DNA from: an uncultured Gilliamella sp.
GTDB lineage: Bacteria; Pseudomonadota; Gammaproteobacteria; Enterobacterales; Orbaceae
Direction: 5' to 3'
DNA length: 61,063 bases
Assembly: GCA_946482005.1 (NCBI GenBank)
Contig: CAMLPV010000015.1
Span: forward strand, 1-61,063
The position numbers and the translations under genes are program-made. Below are positions 36,479 through 45,926 of this stretch, one piece after another (positions within the stretch are counted from its first letter, which is position 1; each line of letters opens with the position of its first letter). The notes beneath the pieces are model-generated. The model had not been told where the DNA came from, searched no databases, and saw only the letters and a program-made list of their open reading frames with translations.

Positions 36479-37783
36479 TTACATAATAAATTGATAGAAA
36501 ATTGTGGCAACGAGTGTCATTGTTCCACCAACCATAGCTTCATATGGAATCAGTTTCATACGTTGCTTAATTGTCATATTCATACTTCCACCAGTGACAT
36601 GGAAGTAATTTCCTTGAGGTAATGAATCAATAACCGTTGCACCGGTATGCATCATAACTGCTGCACTAATAGCAGGTATACCCATGTCAGTAATGGTTGA
36701 ACCAAAAGTTCCTGTTGCTAAAATAACACCAGTAGAGGTTGAAGCTGTGGCTGCAGCCATTAATACGCCGGAAATTGGTGATAAGTAATAGCCTGAGATA
36801 CCCATGGAATCAATAATATAGATAACTTGAGCTGCCAGGTTTGATGCACCAATTAAACCAGCAATAGCACCAGCACCGACCAAAATGAGTACAGTTGGTG
36901 TCATTTTTTCAATTCCCGATTTGGTATACATAGCAATGTTACGATGTTGTCCCATGGCTAGCATTCCGATGCTCCCCGCAACAGGCAGTACATATAAAGC
37001 ATCAAGTTTTAAATTAGCTAATGCTTCAATATGGAAAATATTACCTATAGGATTGATCATTAATAGTAAAATTGCGGTTACAGGTGCAACAACAGCTTTA
37101 CCTAGAGAAGGGTTGTTATTTTTTTGTTCAGTATCATTTTTTTGCAAAGCAATCACTTCTTGATCAGTTACTTTATCACCTTTCTTTTTGATTAATGAAG
37201 CAATTAAAACTGTTGCAATTAAACCAAATAGTGCAGGAATAAAACCAGCTATCATCACGTCACTCAAGCTTAAATTGAATCCATTGGCAACCGCAATAGT
37301 ATTTGGGTTAGGGGAGATAATATTTCCCGCTTTACCACCACCTGAAAGTGCTAGTAATAAAGCTAATCGGGAAATGCCCATTTTATTACCTACAGAAAGT
37401 GCAATTGGGGCAACAATTAATACTGCAACAGGAATAAATACCCCTGATGCAGTGATAATGCCAGTAGCTAATGCTAAAGCGAGTAATGCTTTTTTTTCAC
37501 CTAATTTTTTTACCACAGCTTGTGCGATGGTTTCCGCAGCACCTGATTCCATCATTACGCCCGCTAGAATACCTGCCGCTAATACTCGTATTACGGTACC
37601 CATAATACTTTGTGTGCCGCTAGTTAAAACGGAAACAGTTTGTACTAGATTTGCACCACCAATAAAAGCACCAATTATCGCCCCAAAAAATAACGAATAA
37701 ACAGGATTTATTCCGCGTAGAATTAAAAAAATAGCAAGAAAAAGCCCTATAATTGCTCCATACCAACTAATGAGTTCAGTCAT
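36479..37783 (-). CDS. GntP-family permease (probable glycerate/aldonate:H+ symporter)
   Basis: 434 residues with about 12-13 membrane segments and GntP-family blocks (SGGGKAGNIISPNPNTIAVA, TASTSTGVILATGTFG, HTGATVIDSLPQGNYFHVTG). Gluconate is the classic substrate, but the adjoining glycerate kinase points to glycerate. A perfect CRP-like site lies 140 bases upstream. Confidence 0.9.
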   Translation of the reverse strand: MTELISWYGAIIGLFLAIFLILRGINPVYSLFFGAIIGAFIGGANLVQTVSVLTSGTQSIMGTVIRVLAAGILAGVMMESGAAETIAQAVVKKLGEKKALLALALATGIITASGVFIPVAVLIVAPIALSVGNKMGISRLALLLALSGGGKAGNIISPNPNTIAVANGFNLSLSDVMIAGFIPALFGLIATVLIASLIKKKGDKVTDQEVIALQKNDTEQKNNNPSLGKAVVAPVTAILLLMINPIGNIFHIEALANLKLDALYVLPVAGSIGMLAMGQHRNIAMYTKSGIEKMTPTVLILVGAGAIAGLIGASNLAAQVIYIIDSMGISGYYLSPISGVLMAAATASTSTGVILATGTFGSTITDMGIPAISAAVMMHTGATVIDSLPQGNYFHVTGGSMNMTIKQRMKLIPYEAMVGGTMTLVATIFYQFIM

Positions 37784-37921
37784 TTAAATTTTCCTCATGT
37801 TTTTACAACTATTAAAAAAAGTTGCACTAATTTTATTATTGAATTTGTTGGTTATGCTATGTGGTTTTGCACAAATATAAGCAATAAAAACAAAAAAATA
37901 TTGGGCTTTATAATAGTTTTA

Positions 37922-37937
37922 TGTGATCTTAGTCACA
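37922..37937. promoter_or_regulatory. putative CRP site upstream of the permease/glycerate-kinase operon
   Basis: TGTGATCTTAGTCACA, an exact match to TGTGA-N6-TCACA, in the 410-base divergent spacer 37784-38193. It is 139 bases from the permease start and 257 from trhP, so the permease operon is the likelier target. The rest of the spacer is AT-rich with nothing else recognised. Confidence 0.65.
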
Positions 37938-38193
37938 AATTTAGGGGCTTTTATAGGTATTTTATTATTTTTATTCGATTTAAAAAAATATTTCACTATT
38001 TTTATTTAAATTTATAACATAACTCCATATTCAACAAATTATCGTTTCTTGTTTGTTATTGAGATTTTATTATTCTTCATTACAACTACAATTAATTTGC
38101 CAATCCTATAGCTAAAGCGTAAAATGCCCATCCTATTTTGCTTAACCTATTACCTTACCGGTAATACTGACTTGAAATCAGAGGCATTTTTTA

Positions 38194-39537
38194 ATGACAA
38201 TGTTATATCCAAAACCAGAATTACTTTCACCTGCTGGTTCGCTTAAAAATATGCGTTACGCATTCGCTTATGGTGCTGATGCAGTTTATGCCGGGCAGCC
38301 ACGTTATAGTTTACGGGTGCGCAATAATGAATTTAACCATGAGAATCTTGCTATCGGTATTAACGAAGCTCATGCTCAAGGTAAAAAGTTTTACGTAGTT
38401 GTGAACATTGCACCGCATAATTCGAAATTAAAAACCTTTATCCGTGATTTAGAGCCAATCGTAAATATGAAGCCAGATGCATTTATCATGTCTGATCCTG
38501 GTTTAATTATGTTGGTTCGTGAGCATTTTCCTGAGATGGAAATTCACTTATCTGTGCAGTCCAACGCGGTTAACTGGGCGACGGTAAAATTTTGGCATAA
38601 GATGGGATTGACGCGAGTCGTGTTGTCACGAGAGTTATCCATCGATGAAATCAAAGAAATTCGCGAAAAAGTGCCGGAAATGGAACTTGAAGTTTTTATT
38701 CATGGTGCGCTTTGTATGGCCTATTCGGGGCGTTGTTTATTATCGGGTTATATTAACAAACGTGATTCTAATCAAGGTACTTGTACTAATGCTTGTCGTT
38801 GGGAGTATAAAGTATCCGAAGGTAAAGAAGATGAAGTAGGGCAGATTGTGCATAAATGCGAGCCAATTCCTGTACAACAAGTTGAACCTACTTTGGGCAT
38901 TGGCACAACAACTGATCAAGTTTTTATGTTAGAAGAATCTGGTCGTCCCGGTGAATATATGCAAGCTTTTGAAGATGAACATGGTACTTATATCATGAAT
39001 TCAAAAGATCTAAGAGCGGTTGAATTAGTCGAAGATTTAACTAAGATCGGCGTACATTCACTTAAGATTGAAGGGCGAACCAAATCGTTTTATTACTGTG
39101 CAAGAACCGCTCAAGTCTATCGTCAAGCTATTGATGCTGCCAGTGAAGGTAAACCATTTGATCCTCGCCTATTGGTTGAACTTGATTCATTAGCTCATCG
39201 CGGCTACACCGAAGGCTTTTTGCGTCGTCATAAACATGAAGATATGCAAAATTATCTGCATAGCCACTCAGTTTCAGATAGACAGCAATTTGTTGGTGAG
39301 TTTAGTGGTCAACGTCTAAATGGATTGGCTGAAGTTATTGTGAAAAATAAATTTTCAGTAGGCGATAGTGTTGAAATGATGACTCCTAAAGGTAATATGA
39401 CATTTATTATTGAACGAATGGAAAATAAAAAAGGACAACCTGTTCCTGCTGGACTTGGTGATGGTCATATTGTTTACATTCCAGTAGACGAAAATATCGA
39501 TTTGAATTATGCACTTTTAATGCGTAATTTTGAGTAA
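38194..39537 (+). CDS. trhP: prephenate-dependent tRNA uridine(34) hydroxylase TrhP (peptidase U32 family)
   Basis: 447 residues, very similar to E. coli YegQ/TrhP (453 residues): ELLSPAGSLKNMRYAFAYGA, HGALCMAYSGRCLLSGYI, and cysteines of the CTNACRWEY region that ligate a cluster. It acts in 5-hydroxyuridine formation at tRNA wobble position 34. The start at the ATG of MTMLYPKPELLSP is preceded by AGAGGCA; the second ATG, two codons on, is nearer the family start. Confidence 0.95.
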   Translation: MTMLYPKPELLSPAGSLKNMRYAFAYGADAVYAGQPRYSLRVRNNEFNHENLAIGINEAHAQGKKFYVVVNIAPHNSKLKTFIRDLEPIVNMKPDAFIMSDPGLIMLVREHFPEMEIHLSVQSNAVNWATVKFWHKMGLTRVVLSRELSIDEIKEIREKVPEMELEVFIHGALCMAYSGRCLLSGYINKRDSNQGTCTNACRWEYKVSEGKEDEVGQIVHKCEPIPVQQVEPTLGIGTTTDQVFMLEESGRPGEYMQAFEDEHGTYIMNSKDLRAVELVEDLTKIGVHSLKIEGRTKSFYYCARTAQVYRQAIDAASEGKPFDPRLLVELDSLAHRGYTEGFLRRHKHEDMQNYLHSHSVSDRQQFVGEFSGQRLNGLAEVIVKNKFSVGDSVEMMTPKGNMTFIIERMENKKGQPVPAGLGDGHIVYIPVDENIDLNYALLMRNFE

Positions 39538-39550
39538 ACCAGCTCAATTT

Positions 39551-39582
39551 AACTAACTGCTCGAGCCTGCGAGCAGTTAGTT
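39551..39582. terminator. hairpin between convergent trhP and proA
   Basis: A 13-bp perfect stem (39551-39563 with 39570-39582) and a 6-nt loop, in the 51-base gap between two stops. No T-run on either side, but position and stem strength suggest a bidirectional terminator. Confidence 0.65.
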
Positions 39583-39588
39583 GCTATC

Positions 39589-40842
39589 TTATTGGCGGAT
39601 TAAATCTTCGCCATAACCAATCCATTTATAAGTGGTTAACGCTTCCAGACCCATTGGTCCTCTAGCATGCAATTTTTGTGTACTGACAGCAACTTCTGCG
39701 CCTAAACCAAATTGTGCTCCATCAGTAAATCGCGTTGATGCGTTGACATAAACGGCAGCTGCATCCACTAAATTAACGAACTGTTCAGCATTAAGTAAAC
39801 TACGAGTTAGAATGGCTTCTGAATGGCCACTGCCATATTCCCGTATATGTTCAACAGCTAATTCAAGTGAGTCTACGATTACAACATTCAGATCTTTAGA
39901 AAGCCACTCTTGTCTAAGTTCTTCATCCTTAACAGGAAATACATTAGCAACCCCTGAATTTAAAATTTTATAAGCATCGGCATCCGCATGTAATACGACT
40001 TGGTTATCAGCCATGATTTGGTTAAGTTTTGGTAAGAAGGTGTTAGCAATTGCGGTATGGACGAGCAATGTTTCCACTGTATTACAAGTACTTGGTCGCT
40101 GAGTTTTGGCATTAACTATTATTGATAGCGCTTTATCAAAATCAGCACTTTCATCGACAAAAATATGGCAAACTCCAATACCACCAGTGATCACAGGTAT
40201 GGTTGAATGTTCACGGCAAAGTTTGTGTAAAGCGGCACCACCACGAGGAATGATCATGTCGACATATTTATCCAGTTTAAGCAGTTCAGTGATGTATTTA
40301 CGATCGGGATTATCGATAGATTGAACAGCTGTTTCAGGTAAACCAACTTGTTTTAACGCTTGTTGAATAATAGCTATGATAGCGGCATTAGTATTAACCG
40401 TCTCTTTGCCACCACGCAGTATGGCTGCATTGCCGGTCTTTAAGCAGAGAGCTGCAATATCAATAGTCACATTAGGACGGGCTTCATAGATAACGCCAAT
40501 CACCCCCAAAGGGACTCTGTGACGTTGTAGCTTCAATCCACTAGCTAAAGTTGAACCATCGATAACTTGGCCAATCGGATCTTTCAAAGAAACAACATTT
40601 CGAACATCATTGGCAATAGATGATAATCGTTCAGATGTTAATAGCAGACGATCCAGTATTGCATCACTTAATCCTTGATCTTTTGCTATAGCCATATCTT
40701 TCTGATTTGCGTTAAGAATTTTATCAGAGTTCAGTTCTAATAAATCAGCAATATTAATCAATGCGTTATTTTTAGTTTCTGTTGAACATTGCGCTAATTG
40801 ATATGAAGCAAGTTTGGCTGCTTTTCCCATTTCGTTTATCAT
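39589..40842 (-). CDS. proA: gamma-glutamyl phosphate reductase
   Basis: 417 residues (E. coli 417), starting [18 protein letters not shown] in line with MLEQMGIAAK of E. coli. The NADPH-binding aldehyde-dehydrogenase fold holds the catalytic Cys in [15 protein letters not shown]. Second step of proline synthesis. It is normally coupled to proB; here four membrane-protein genes and a proB fragment lie between them, so its expression now depends on transcription through that insertion or a promoter within it. Confidence 0.97.
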   Translation of the reverse strand: MINEMGKAAKLASYQLAQCSTETKNNALINIADLLELNSDKILNANQKDMAIAKDQGLSDAILDRLLLTSERLSSIANDVRNVVSLKDPIGQVIDGSTLASGLKLQRHRVPLGVIGVIYEARPNVTIDIAALCLKTGNAAILRGGKETVNTNAAIIAIIQQALKQVGLPETAVQSIDNPDRKYITELLKLDKYVDMIIPRGGAALHKLCREHSTIPVITGGIGVCHIFVDESADFDKALSIIVNAKTQRPSTCNTVETLLVHTAIANTFLPKLNQIMADNQVVLHADADAYKILNSGVANVFPVKDEELRQEWLSKDLNVVIVDSLELAVEHIREYGSGHSEAILTRSLLNAEQFVNLVDAAAVYVNASTRFTDGAQFGLGAEVAVSTQKLHARGPMGLEALTTYKWIGYGEDLIRQ

Positions 40843-40852
40843 TACTTAACCT

Positions 40853-41383
40853 TTATAGATTGTGTTCACAAAATTTTCTAATAGACTGCATTTTTTCTAA
40901 ATATAATTGTTTGTCTGTATCCAACATCATATTAAGATCAATAATATAATCCTCAATAGTATTGTTTATCTTGTGTTTTATTATTATGGTATTAGAATTT
41001 TTTTCTGAGATATCAATAATATTTTTAAACAGAATACAGGTCATTTTATTATTATCTTTTCTTCTTAGAAATACATAAACAATAAAAAACAGTGTAAACA
41101 GGATGAGATCCGTGACAGTAAACTGGCTATTTCTAATACTGATAAATGTTTTACCCAAAATGATATATTTTTCTGCCCACTGCAATAACAAAAAAACAAT
41201 CATTAATAATAAAACTAATCCGAGGTGATAAGGGATTTCGATTATGTGTGAGAAAATAAAGAAAGCAATAAAGCAGGTAAGCAGAATTATTATAAAATTT
41301 TTGATGTATTTACGTCGATAAAAGACTAAATCTTGCTCATCTTTTTGCCATTTTTCGTGATAACTACTAACTTCAATACTCAA
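40853..41383 (-). CDS. membrane protein of unknown function (small PH-like family), gene 4 of the proB-proA insertion
   Basis: 176 residues with hydrophobic segments at about 29-46 and 52-68 and another near 97-110, then a soluble C-terminal domain (CILFKNIIDISEKNSNTIII). The lysine/isoleucine-rich tail and the ILFKNI block match the two smaller neighbours (VLFKNI, MLFEEI), so it is probably a diverged member of the same family, resembling bacterial PH-domain membrane proteins. It ends 11 bases before proA. Function unknown. Confidence 0.65.
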   Translation of the reverse strand: MSIEVSSYHEKWQKDEQDLVFYRRKYIKNFIIILLTCFIAFFIFSHIIEIPYHLGLVLLLMIVFLLLQWAEKYIILGKTFISIRNSQFTVTDLILFTLFFIVYVFLRRKDNNKMTCILFKNIIDISEKNSNTIIIKHKINNTIEDYIIDLNMMLDTDKQLYLEKMQSIRKFCEHNL

Positions 41384-41408
41384 TGTTATAACCTTTTAAT
41401 ATTTTATA

Positions 41409-41834
41409 TTAGCTTCTTTTTTCTTTATCTTTGAACACGGTATGTAGGGTGTTTAAAAGCTCAGTTTTAGTTTTAGACGTTAACTGATTGGTATATATTT
41501 TTAATGTTAACTCTGCATTTTTGATTTTACTAAAATAATTGATATGGACACATTTAGGCTCATATCTTACCGAGGTTATATTTTTAAAAAGTACTGTTTG
41601 CTTCATTCTTCCTAATGTTGGTTTTATTGTAATAAAATCATGCCCGATTTTCACATAAACCATGTTGTATTGAAGTAATATTAAAATTGAAAGAAATATA
41701 ATCAAACCAAGAACTATTATGATAAATTCGAGGCTTATCGTTAAAGGCAATAGTAGAACTGGAAATGTTAAGGCTATTGGTAAAACATAACCTCGAGCGT
41801 GAAATTCTTTAACACTTTGATTTTTAGAGTCCAT
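41409..41834 (-). CDS. membrane protein of unknown function, paralogue A
   Basis: 141 residues: a short hydrophilic N-terminus (MDSKNQSVKEFHARGY), two membrane segments (about 18-34 and 36-54), then a ~85-residue soluble domain (MVYVKIGHDFITIKPTL, TVLFKNITSVRYEP, LLNTLHTVFKDKEK). It shares its N-terminus, membrane layout and tail with the gene at 42055-42477, so the two are duplicates. A degenerate proB 3' end lies immediately upstream. Function unknown. Confidence 0.7.
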   Translation of the reverse strand: MDSKNQSVKEFHARGYVLPIALTFPVLLLPLTISLEFIIIVLGLIIFLSILILLQYNMVYVKIGHDFITIKPTLGRMKQTVLFKNITSVRYEPKCVHINYFSKIKNAELTLKIYTNQLTSKTKTELLNTLHTVFKDKEKRS

Positions 41835-41859
41835 TTTTAATTTTAACCTAGATTTATTG

Positions 41860-41969
41860 TTTAATAATTATATCATTGCGATATACAGTAGCCGATGCAT
41901 ATTCATAACCAATTACCTACTAATTTGTTGTGAATGATGATCTACAATTTGTACCCAAAAAGCATCACT
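41860..41969 (-). pseudogene. degenerate copy of the proB 3' end
   Basis: About 110 bases align with the proB 3' end (42828-42935) at roughly 80 percent, sharing ATTCATAACCAAT, TAATTTGTTG and GAATGATG in the same order and orientation. It has no complete frame. It sits directly upstream of paralogue A, as the true proB end sits upstream of the gene block containing paralogue B. Confidence 0.82.
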
Positions 41970-42054
41970 CTCCTAATGTGGAGTCATCAATTAATAAAAA
42001 AGTTTAGAACAAAGATGTTTTAATCTTTGTTCTAAATCATAACTTTTATTAGTT

Positions 42055-42477
42055 TTATTGTTCCTTATCTTTTAATACAGTACGTAAAGTAGTTAAAAGT
42101 TTTTCTTTTTCCTCATTTTCCATAACTGTTAAAGGTATTTTTACAGTATGTTCGTTATGACTAATTTTATTTTTGTAATTAATAATTACTTTATTTTTTT
42201 GATAATTAATTGATGAGATTTCTTCGAAAAGCATACTCGCCCCACTTCTTAGAGGTGCAGTAGGTCTATAAGTAATATAATCATCTCCAATAGAGATGTA
42301 AATCATATTAAATTGCCAAATAGCGCGCATCAATAAGATTATTGGCACTCCTACACTTACATTTCTACTTGTAGGAAGTATTAACATAATGAAAAATGCA
42401 ATAATACATATTATCATCAAAAGTATGACGTGACGTCGAGCTTGAAATTCTTTTATATTTTGATTATGAGATTCCAT
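42055..42477 (-). CDS. membrane protein of unknown function, paralogue B
   Basis: 140 residues, duplicate of 41409-41834: MESHNQNIKEFQARRH, two membrane segments, a soluble domain (MIYISIGDDYITYRPTAPL, MLFEEISSINYQKN) and the tail LLTTLRTVLKDKE. The fold looks like a two-helix anchor plus a PH-like beta domain. Unknown function; the stop is 85 bases before the proB remnant. Confidence 0.7.
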   Translation of the reverse strand: MESHNQNIKEFQARRHVILLMIICIIAFFIMLILPTSRNVSVGVPIILLMRAIWQFNMIYISIGDDYITYRPTAPLRSGASMLFEEISSINYQKNKVIINYKNKISHNEHTVKIPLTVMENEEKEKLLTTLRTVLKDKEQ

Positions 42478-42510
42478 TTTTTATCCTTAAAAAATAATAT
42501 TCATGTTATT

Positions 42511-42801
42511 TTATGAATTACGTCTCTCTTCTAATGTTTTTTCATTAGCAAGATTAGTTATTTGTCTAGCGCCAAAAATCCCAATTAATCCCAAAGGGAC
42601 AAATATTATGCTGCCAATAATAATTAAAATACTTGCTATCTTTTTATTTTCTCCTGCAAATAATATTCCTATCGTACTTATTAATGCTGATATGCAGGCA
42701 ATTGGTAAAATACTTCCATAAATTTGATCTTCAAGTGAGCACATGTAAACGATTAATACACCAAACCAGTTAGCTATTACACCACCTATCGCTAGTCCCA
42801 T
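42511..42801 (-). CDS. small polytopic membrane protein of unknown function
   Basis: 96 residues with three hydrophobic segments (about 4-20, 33-49, 55-73) and a charged C-terminus (NLANEKTLEERRNS). It starts 23 bases after the proB stop and ends 33 bases before paralogue B, so it should be co-transcribed with both. Not a paralogue of its neighbours. Function unknown. Confidence 0.65.
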   Translation of the reverse strand: MGLAIGGVIANWFGVLIVYMCSLEDQIYGSILPIACISALISTIGILFAGENKKIASILIIIGSIIFVPLGLIGIFGARQITNLANEKTLEERRNS

Positions 42802-42824
42802 TCTTTATTTCCTTATTATTTTGG

Positions 42825-43934
42825 TTATTTAATAATCATATCATTTCGATGTACAGCAACAGCCCCATATTCATAACCAATAATTTGACTAATTTGTTGC
42901 GAATGATGGCCGGCAATTTGTTTTAATGCATCACTATTATAACGACTTACACCTCGTGCAATTCGTCGTCCAGACTTATCACAAATATCAATAACTTCTC
43001 CACGTGAGAAATCTTTTTCAACCGCGACAATTCCTTTTGGTAAGAGCGAACTACCATTATTTAAAATAGCATTAATAGCGCCATCATCAAGAATAATTTT
43101 TCCGGCATTGGGAGCACCATATAGCCAATGTTTGCGATGCTCTAAAGGTGTTTTTTGTGGTAAAAAACGAGTACCCACAGATTGATTATTGACGGCATCA
43201 ATAATCACATTTTCTTTGCTCCCGGCAGCAATTATTACCTCTATACCCGCGCTACCAGCTACTTCAGCTGCTTGGATTTTGGTACTCATACCACCGGTTC
43301 CCAGACCTGATACACTATCACCAGCAATGCTGCGTAAACTATCATCAATCTGAGAAACTTCTTCTATCAATTTTGCATCGTGATCGGTTCGCGGATCGGC
43401 TGTATATAATCCTTCTATATCGGTTAGTAATAAGAGTTTATCCGCTTCAGCTAAAATTGCGGCAAGTGCTGATAGATTGTCATTATCACCAACTTTAATT
43501 TCCGCAGTGGCAACCGCATCATTTTCATTGATAACAGGAATAATATTATTATCTAACATCGCTTTTAGAGCATCTTGTGCATTTAAAAAACGTTCACGAT
43601 CTTCTAAATCTGCCCGTGTTAATAGCATTTGACCTATATAAATTTTATATATAGAGAATAACTGTTCCCAAAGTTGGATAAGTTTGCTTTGACCAACCGA
43701 GGCAAGTAACTGTTTTGATGCAACGGTATTAGGAAGGTTAGGGAAGTTTAGATATTCTCGGCCGGCAGCGATAGCGCCTGAAGTAACGATAATAATTTTG
43801 TGACCTTTTTGATGTAAATAAGAGCATTGACGAATCAGCTCTACTATTCGAGCACGATCTAACTGTTTAGTACCACTGGTTAAAACGCTAGTACCTAGCT
43901 TAACAACGACCGTTAGTTGTTTTTTATTCTTCAT
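42825..43934 (-). CDS. proB: glutamate 5-kinase
   Basis: 369 residues from the ATG at 43934 ([20 protein letters not shown]), chosen because AAGAG lies upstream and it matches the family; the frame extends 16 codons further up without support. The amino-acid-kinase domain has [15 protein letters not shown] and [14 protein letters not shown]-terminal PUA domain (about 280-369) follows. It catalyses the feedback-inhibited first step of proline synthesis. It lies 26 bases after frsA on the same strand. Confidence 0.96.
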   Translation of the reverse strand: MKNKKQLTVVVKLGTSVLTSGTKQLDRARIVELIRQCSYLHQKGHKIIIVTSGAIAAGREYLNFPNLPNTVASKQLLASVGQSKLIQLWEQLFSIYKIYIGQMLLTRADLEDRERFLNAQDALKAMLDNNIIPVINENDAVATAEIKVGDNDNLSALAAILAEADKLLLLTDIEGLYTADPRTDHDAKLIEEVSQIDDSLRSIAGDSVSGLGTGGMSTKIQAAEVAGSAGIEVIIAAGSKENVIIDAVNNQSVGTRFLPQKTPLEHRKHWLYGAPNAGKIILDDGAINAILNNGSSLLPKGIVAVEKDFSRGEVIDICDKSGRRIARGVSRYNSDALKQIAGHHSQQISQIIGYEYGAVAVHRNDMIIK

Positions 43935-43960
43935 AGCAATACTCTTATTTAAATCATTTA

Positions 43961-45220
43961 TTACAAAATAGATTCCATCCATTTAACTGATTGCGTTAAA
44001 GCGTTTTGTAAGCTTTTTTGTAATGGTGTTTTAGCAATAGTCACAATTTTACTTTGTTTTGAAGATTGAATTAATTTCGCCTCAGTTAGATTACTCAATT
44101 TATCATCTTCAAAGATAATATTCATAATAGGCACAGGGCAGGAACGAGTTAATAATCCCTGATTTTTAAGCGAAAAATAATTCAATTCTGCTGCTAATTG
44201 CTGATTTGATACCGATGTTAAACCCAATCGACAAGCCAACATGTCTTTATAACAGTTAGGTAAATTTTGTTGTAAAGTTTTATCCACAAATATTTGATGT
44301 ACAAAAGGGGTGAAGTTGAAAAGTCCCTTTATTTTATTGGGCATTAAATAGGCAAGGCGAGTTGCAATATGCGAACCAAAACGGAATCCCGCAACTATCA
44401 CGCGATTACTATCTATCCATGGTACTGTTGCTAATTGTTCGATAATCGCTTGATGAATTTGGCTACTATTCTGAGTTAATACAAAATTTCGACTAAATCC
44501 GACCGTTGGTAAATCTACCGTTAACATAGCAAAACCTTGTGGAGCAAGATATTCACTAAAGTAACGATAATAATCGATCTGTAGATTGCCTAATGCATTA
44601 CATACTAAGACAACAGGGCATACGCCATCACAATTTTGCGGTAAATGTAAAATCGTTTTAATACTACGATTTTCAACTTTAAATTCAATCTGTTTTGTTG
44701 TGTAAGGCGAATACTCAAGTGCTTTCATATAAGCTTGATATGCACAAGTTTGTGCATACAACGCGAGCTCATCATTTTTAAAATGAGGATAACTTGCGAT
44801 ACTAGCATATTCGCTTGCAATTAAATAATCTTGATGTAAATTATTTTTAGCTTCTTCAGATAAGTTTGTTTGATCTACCGCATCAATTTTTGCTTGCCAT
44901 TTTGCTGCTTGATTTAAAAACTCATAAATCCAATTGCCAGGTTGATAACCAATAACTGTATCTAGCCATTTATCATCAGTATGACGTTTTGTCGATATAG
45001 CGATTTGTGATAAAACCGCTTCGATTTCTAATTTTGGCAAACCTCGCCAATACCATAAAATAGGGTTAATGATTCGGTACCACTTTGAATCAATTTCACC
45101 ATCAAATGGGCTTGTACTGCTACCATTACTACTATCTATTCGTTTGATTAGCGATGATGTTTCAGGGTAGTCATATTGTGGTTTGAATATCTTTTCAGAT
45201 AAGTTTTCAGTCATAACCAT
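43961..45220 (-). CDS. frsA: FrsA-like esterase/alpha-beta hydrolase
   Basis: 419 residues, similar across its length to E. coli FrsA (415 residues): [64 protein letters not shown]. The usual nucleophile elbow GxSxG is replaced by GFRFG, as in FrsA homologues, so hydrolase activity is uncertain. E. coli FrsA binds unphosphorylated IIA-Glc and influences respiration versus fermentation. gpt-frsA order is as in E. coli. Confidence 0.92.
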   Translation of the reverse strand: MVMTENLSEKIFKPQYDYPETSSLIKRIDSSNGSSTSPFDGEIDSKWYRIINPILWYWRGLPKLEIEAVLSQIAISTKRHTDDKWLDTVIGYQPGNWIYEFLNQAAKWQAKIDAVDQTNLSEEAKNNLHQDYLIASEYASIASYPHFKNDELALYAQTCAYQAYMKALEYSPYTTKQIEFKVENRSIKTILHLPQNCDGVCPVVLVCNALGNLQIDYYRYFSEYLAPQGFAMLTVDLPTVGFSRNFVLTQNSSQIHQAIIEQLATVPWIDSNRVIVAGFRFGSHIATRLAYLMPNKIKGLFNFTPFVHQIFVDKTLQQNLPNCYKDMLACRLGLTSVSNQQLAAELNYFSLKNQGLLTRSCPVPIMNIIFEDDKLSNLTEAKLIQSSKQSKIVTIAKTPLQKSLQNALTQSVKWMESIL

Positions 45221-45246
45221 GGCAACCTTGTAAAAATGTTAAATTG

Positions 45247-45777
45247 TTAATGATCGCTTATTGGTTTAACAAACATTACACCAGTGTCCCATGGTTGTTC
45301 AATCCAAGTATCTTGAGCAATATCGATGACATAGTCATCAACTAATGGTTTGCCAGCAGGTTTTGCGAAGATAGTCACAAAATGGGCCTTCGGATACATT
45401 TCACGAATAGTGTGAGCAGTGCTTCCGGTATCAACTAAATCGTCAACCACAATAAAACCCTCGCCATCACCATTAGCTTGTTTTAAGATTAACTTTTCAC
45501 GTTGATGATCGTGGTCGTAACTTGAAATGCAGACGGTATCAACATAACGGATACTCAGTTCACGAGCTAGAATTGCAGCAGGAACTAAGCCACCTCGGCT
45601 AACGGCGATAATACCTTTCCATTGGTTGGCGGGTAATAATCTTTCAGCAAGTTGACGGCCATAAGATTGTAGCATTTCCCAAGTAACGTTAAATTTTTTC
45701 TTTTCAGCAATGATCTCTGCTTTATGCTGTTTTTTGGCTTTGATTTGTTCTTCTGTTAAATTTTGTTCTATTGACAT
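45247..45777 (-). CDS. gpt: xanthine-guanine phosphoribosyltransferase
   Basis: 176 residues. The core matches E. coli Gpt (152 residues): [36 protein letters not shown], and PRPP-binding [12 protein letters not shown]. It has an extra charged N-terminus of about 20 residues ([20 protein letters not shown]). It salvages guanine and xanthine at the inner face of the membrane. First gene of the gpt-frsA-proB run. Confidence 0.95.
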   Translation of the reverse strand: MSIEQNLTEEQIKAKKQHKAEIIAEKKKFNVTWEMLQSYGRQLAERLLPANQWKGIIAVSRGGLVPAAILARELSIRYVDTVCISSYDHDHQREKLILKQANGDGEGFIVVDDLVDTGSTAHTIREMYPKAHFVTIFAKPAGKPLVDDYVIDIAQDTWIEQPWDTGVMFVKPISDH

Positions 45778-45926
45778 GTGTAACCTGCAATTTTAATCGA
45801 ATAAACGAATTCAATAAATTAATATTAATGGACTTAAAATAGATGTAAAATTGCACCTTATTATAGAGTGATTAGATAAAAAAATCACTCATTAATTTTT
45901 TACCCACCTAATATTGAGGATAAAAT

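Noticed and set aside
37188..37700. A 170-codon open frame on the plus strand
   Set aside because: Antisense to the GntP permease. Its hydrophobic, alanine- and isoleucine-rich translation mirrors the membrane segments of the real gene, and it lacks a ribosome-binding site.
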